Assembly: GCA_964035795.1 (NCBI GenBank)
Contig: OZ038320.1
Coordinates: 10,351,726 to 10,415,725 of the forward strand
Direction: 5' to 3'
From: Pterobdella sp. o SKG-2022
Taxonomy: Eukaryota > Annelida > Clitellata > Hirudinida > Piscicolidae
Length of the DNA stretch: 64,000 bases
Shown: positions 60,741 to 64,000 of the stretch, one piece after another
Numbering within the stretch: position 1 is the first letter of the stretch
Layout of the letters: the number at the start of each line of letters is the position of its first letter
Notes under the pieces: generated by a model
The model's input: only the letters and a program-made list of their open reading frames with translations
Told to the model about the DNA's origin: nothing
Database searches by the model: none
Translations under genes and position numbers: made by a program

Positions 60741-63700
60741 ATTAACATTTTCAAATAAAAATTTTCATAATTAGATTCAAAGGTAAAAGAAATTTCAAAA
60801 TGAAATTATTTGGAACGATTGAAATGTTGGAAAATAAAACAAGTAAAATTAAATTTTGGAAAAAAAAACATTTAAAAAACGAATTCAAACGAGAAAATTT
60901 AAAGCAAACGATATGTTTCACGAAGGAATATAACACGTGCTTAATCCATAAAGGTTTAATGCAGTGGTTTCTTGTGTTTTTGATTTGATTCAATTTATCT
61001 AGAAAAGCAGCAAGATCATAGTTTTTTGTGCCCAACAGAAAGCAGTAACAACCGATGGAATAAGGAAAATAATGTCATCATCAATGAAGAAATTTTTGAA
61101 TATTAACTCAATTATATGCATTTGAAAATTTAATAAGACGAGACTGTAATATTTTTTAAAAAGATTGCGTTTCAGCAAAATTAATATATATTAACTTGTA
61201 ATTCTTAGAGAAATGCGGTGTATTTATATGATAAAAGTATGATCTGGTCCAAATTTATACAGATTGTCTTCCTAATTTGAAAGAATGGCTACTAGCATTA
61301 TTAGCTTAAAAATAAATAAAGTCTAAAGTAGAATTATTTTTTTAGAAGTCATGCAATATTTCGAAATTAAATGAAATCAAAGTGTTTTTCTCACGATAAA
61401 GATGGGAATTCTTCAGAGACATCGTAGAATTTTTGTTTAATAACTTTTGATATTAACTCCAATATGAAGTTTTTGGAATTCTTACCAAAAACATTAGAGT
61501 TTCCAATCAGTTAGGCTTCAAAAAACATTAGTTTGTACTAATGTTTTATGAGATTATAAATTTGTATTTTTTCAAAGTAGAATAGAGATTAGGTTTTTAC
61601 ATAGGCCTTCGTTAGTTCTAATTTTTTTAATAAAATATTTATATCTTTTCTATTGAAAAAAACAAAAGTGAGCTGAAGTAATTTAGTATAGTAACACTAA
61701 GGATTTGAATAAGTGTAAAAGGGTGGATGAAGAAAAAGGTTATTTTTAAGAAGACCTTTTACATTATGAAGTGATTATCACTTGATAATGTAAGCTAGCC
61801 TCACGAAAAGCTTCGTGTCATTTAATAAATACTTTGTTGTCCTTACTTTTAGAAATTTCAGATTTTTCAATAATGTATAATAAGGATAAGATGAGACTTA
61901 AAATACTGCATGTAAAACACCAGAATATACAGGATATTGATTTGGTAAGATATAAAAAATGCAAATAATATTGTTGACACTAGAAGAGGCAATTCGCGTG
62001 TTTACTTGAGGATTATTAGATTTAGTTTGATAATAAAAAAACAAGAACAATTTCAAACATTTTTGCAATCAAGTTACTCAAAAAAGAGAAGCAGGTCTCA
62101 GAAATGCTTGGTTTCGTCACAATGATATTATTTCAGTATTTTGCTTTCAAAACAATTTTAAAAAACAATTTGTTTTTAATATTCGAAAAATTTTAAATAA
62201 TAAAACAAGTATTTATAACATTTTAATTGTTTTATGAATTGGGTGCTTAAGTTAAAACATGTACTAGTTATAACTCTTGGTAACATATTTTCGTATTCAT
62301 CTGAAATTTTAAAGAAATTCATGATTCAATTTTAGCTTTGATGTGTACTTGTTTTATTATTTAAAATATTCTGCAAAAAGTTTGAATGAAACAATGGTGT
62401 TAAGCTAATTATTCGGTTTGAAAACTTGTATTGATTATGAATGAAATTAGGGTATGGTTATATTTAAAATGATTCTTTTCTAGTTCCAAGTTTAAATGAC
62501 TGAAACTGAAAAAAAGAATTAAGTAGAAGCAGATAAATAAACAATAAAAAACCACTACTGCGGGAAATGTTTGACGCCTTGACAAAAAAGGTTTTAAATA
62601 TAACAATCTTTGTTTTTGTTTTATTCTAATTTTTATGTTATCACAACAAAATTTCAAATCTACCACTCGATCAACTTGGAAAGCGAATTTTATATATCTT
62701 TCAAAAAAAATTCAATTATGATGGCCACCGATGGACTGACTCACGGTCTTCCGATGTAGATTCAAATCTCAAACCTCTTATGCTTTATTGTAAATGAACT
62801 TGTCTGATATGTTGAAAAATACTCAAATTTGCTTCTTTATAATTTTTGATTTAATGTCTACAGCTTCGATTTAATATATTCTTAGATTGTGATTTACAGA
62901 ATTTTGCTTCTATTTCCTCAAAACTATTATTTTTCCTCATATGTTTTTCGTTTTTTTTTGAAAATTACACCCATTCAAAAAAATTACGAAATGCAAAACA
63001 ATATTTTTTGCCACTTTTTCGTACTCCAAAGCCATCAGGTAGACTAAACTTTTTCAATGCTTATATCAGAAAGTCTTCATTTCTTTATAAGGATTTCCAG
63101 CTTTTATCAGTCCCGGGCGGTATTAAAGCTGTTTAACCATTAAAAACTTTATTTTTTTGAATTTTCTAGCTTTTTTAATTTTTTAAAGCTTCACTGGAGT
63201 CATTATTGCAAAGTTTTTTGTACTTTTAATAGTTTTCTATCACGCCGAACTTACTTAATGCTTTTTTTTTTGATACCAGTTTTTTTGAAAAATAGCCGTG
63301 AAAAAAATTGATTAAAAACAAATTTTAAAATAATTCAATTTGTATCCATCAAAATCATACTTTTATTCAAAACTCTATTTCATTTAAAATCTTGTTTATT
63401 TTAAAATTTGCAAAACCTTCACTGTTTTATATATTTTTTTTTATTTAATCCATTTGATTGGAAAATCTTCAATTAATATACAAAATTGTCAGTATATTTT
63501 TAGATAATTTTGAATGAGGTTAGTGAAGCTCTTTAAAAAAGATATTTGCTGCTACTTCATATGCAAAATTGAGTATTTAGAGCTTTTCTATAAATCCATT
63601 GTGTGGTTTTAATGACGTAGAACAACAAAAAAAAAACGGGTATTTAATAATTAGTATTAATATTTGCATCATGACCTTCCTATTGCATTCCTTTTTATAT

Positions 63701-64000
63701 AATTCCTATTGTGGTTTTGTAGTTTGGTTTTTTCTCCGTTTTTATTTTCAGTTATTTTTGAGCTTATTCATTATTTGCCCATGTCATGTCAAAGTGGGTT
63801 TCAAAAACAACATAAATTTATTTTTTGCCCCCATATTGAGCCAATTTGTTTTTTTATATTTTCAGATTTATTAAAAAATGCTCAACTCCAATAAAACTGA
63901 TAAACGGAAAGACACAAGGGTGAAATAATGAGGCTAATGGCACTTATTAATGTCCGTTTGATCCCAACAACTACTATTTTAGTTGGAAATAGTTTAATCA
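60741..64000. other. AT-rich DNA to the window end
   Basis: No gene recognised on either strand. The only structured piece I see is the tRNA-like relic at 62717-62775. Confidence 0.4.
62717..62775 (+). pseudogene. tRNA-like relic (Leu-like boxes)
   Basis: A box A-like ATGGCCACCGATGG and a box B-like GATTCAAATCT frame a possible five-pair anticodon stem GGACT/GGTCT with loop GACTCAC. The T stem does not close properly. Probably a SINE head or tRNA fossil. Confidence 0.35.

Noticed and set aside
1..64000. A clustered novel defence, biosynthetic or mobile gene system
   Set aside because: Genes are unrelated eukaryotic loci with separate promoters; no shared pathway or conserved cluster is evident.

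Overview
This is AT-rich animal (metazoan) nuclear DNA. Every sizeable gene is broken by introns, and the gene content (exocyst Sec5, lysosomal GlcNAc-phosphotransferase, a TRPN/NompC channel, a Cys-loop receptor, an Id-like HLH protein) is bilaterian. Decayed non-LTR retrotransposons and tRNA-derived SINE copies lie between and inside genes. I cannot name the species; an invertebrate fits best. No bacterial-type feature (operon, CRISPR, IS) is present. There is a 200-N assembly gap at 39998-40197.

Layout, left to right. 225-3690 (+): the last ten exons of EXOC2/Sec5, with the 5' part outside the window. 5395-5815 (-): a retrotransposon relic. 6357-9794 (-): GNPTAB, almost intronless. 10222-11585 (+, perhaps to 12042): a divergent casein-kinase-1 family kinase, head-to-head with GNPTAB. 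12571-24444 (-): a complete 33-exon TRPN (NompC) mechanosensory channel gene with 29 ankyrin repeats, tail-to-tail with the kinase. 27887-30930 (-): a decayed CR1-like LINE. 32354-32860 (+): an Id/extramacrochaetae-like HLH protein with a very long loop. 34446-34775 (+): a reverse transcriptase fragment. 35278-36395 (+): an acidic protein with SUMO-interaction-like motifs. 36767-39748 (-): an unrecognised coiled-coil protein. 42604-51621 (-): a highly divergent Cys-loop (nicotinic-receptor-like) channel subunit with a roughly 600-residue cytoplasmic loop. 51622-64000: mostly non-coding, with LINE relics, a second SINE copy and a possible first exon pair at 58437-59390 (+).

The genes are ordinary unlinked animal genes, not one pathway. 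EXOC2 acts in exocytic vesicle tethering, GNPTAB in lysosomal enzyme targeting, TRPN in mechanotransduction, the Cys-loop subunit in ligand gating, and the Id-like protein in transcri­ption control.

The most unusual points are four. About 23 of 60 inferred 5' splice sites have a pyrimidine at +3 (GTT or GTC). The Cys-loop receptor is extremely divergent and enlarged. The Id-like protein has a loop of about 75 residues. Two SINE copies about 60 kb apart share a body. Exon borders were worked out by hand from reading frame, splice signals and family similarity recalled from memory; none was checked by alignment.
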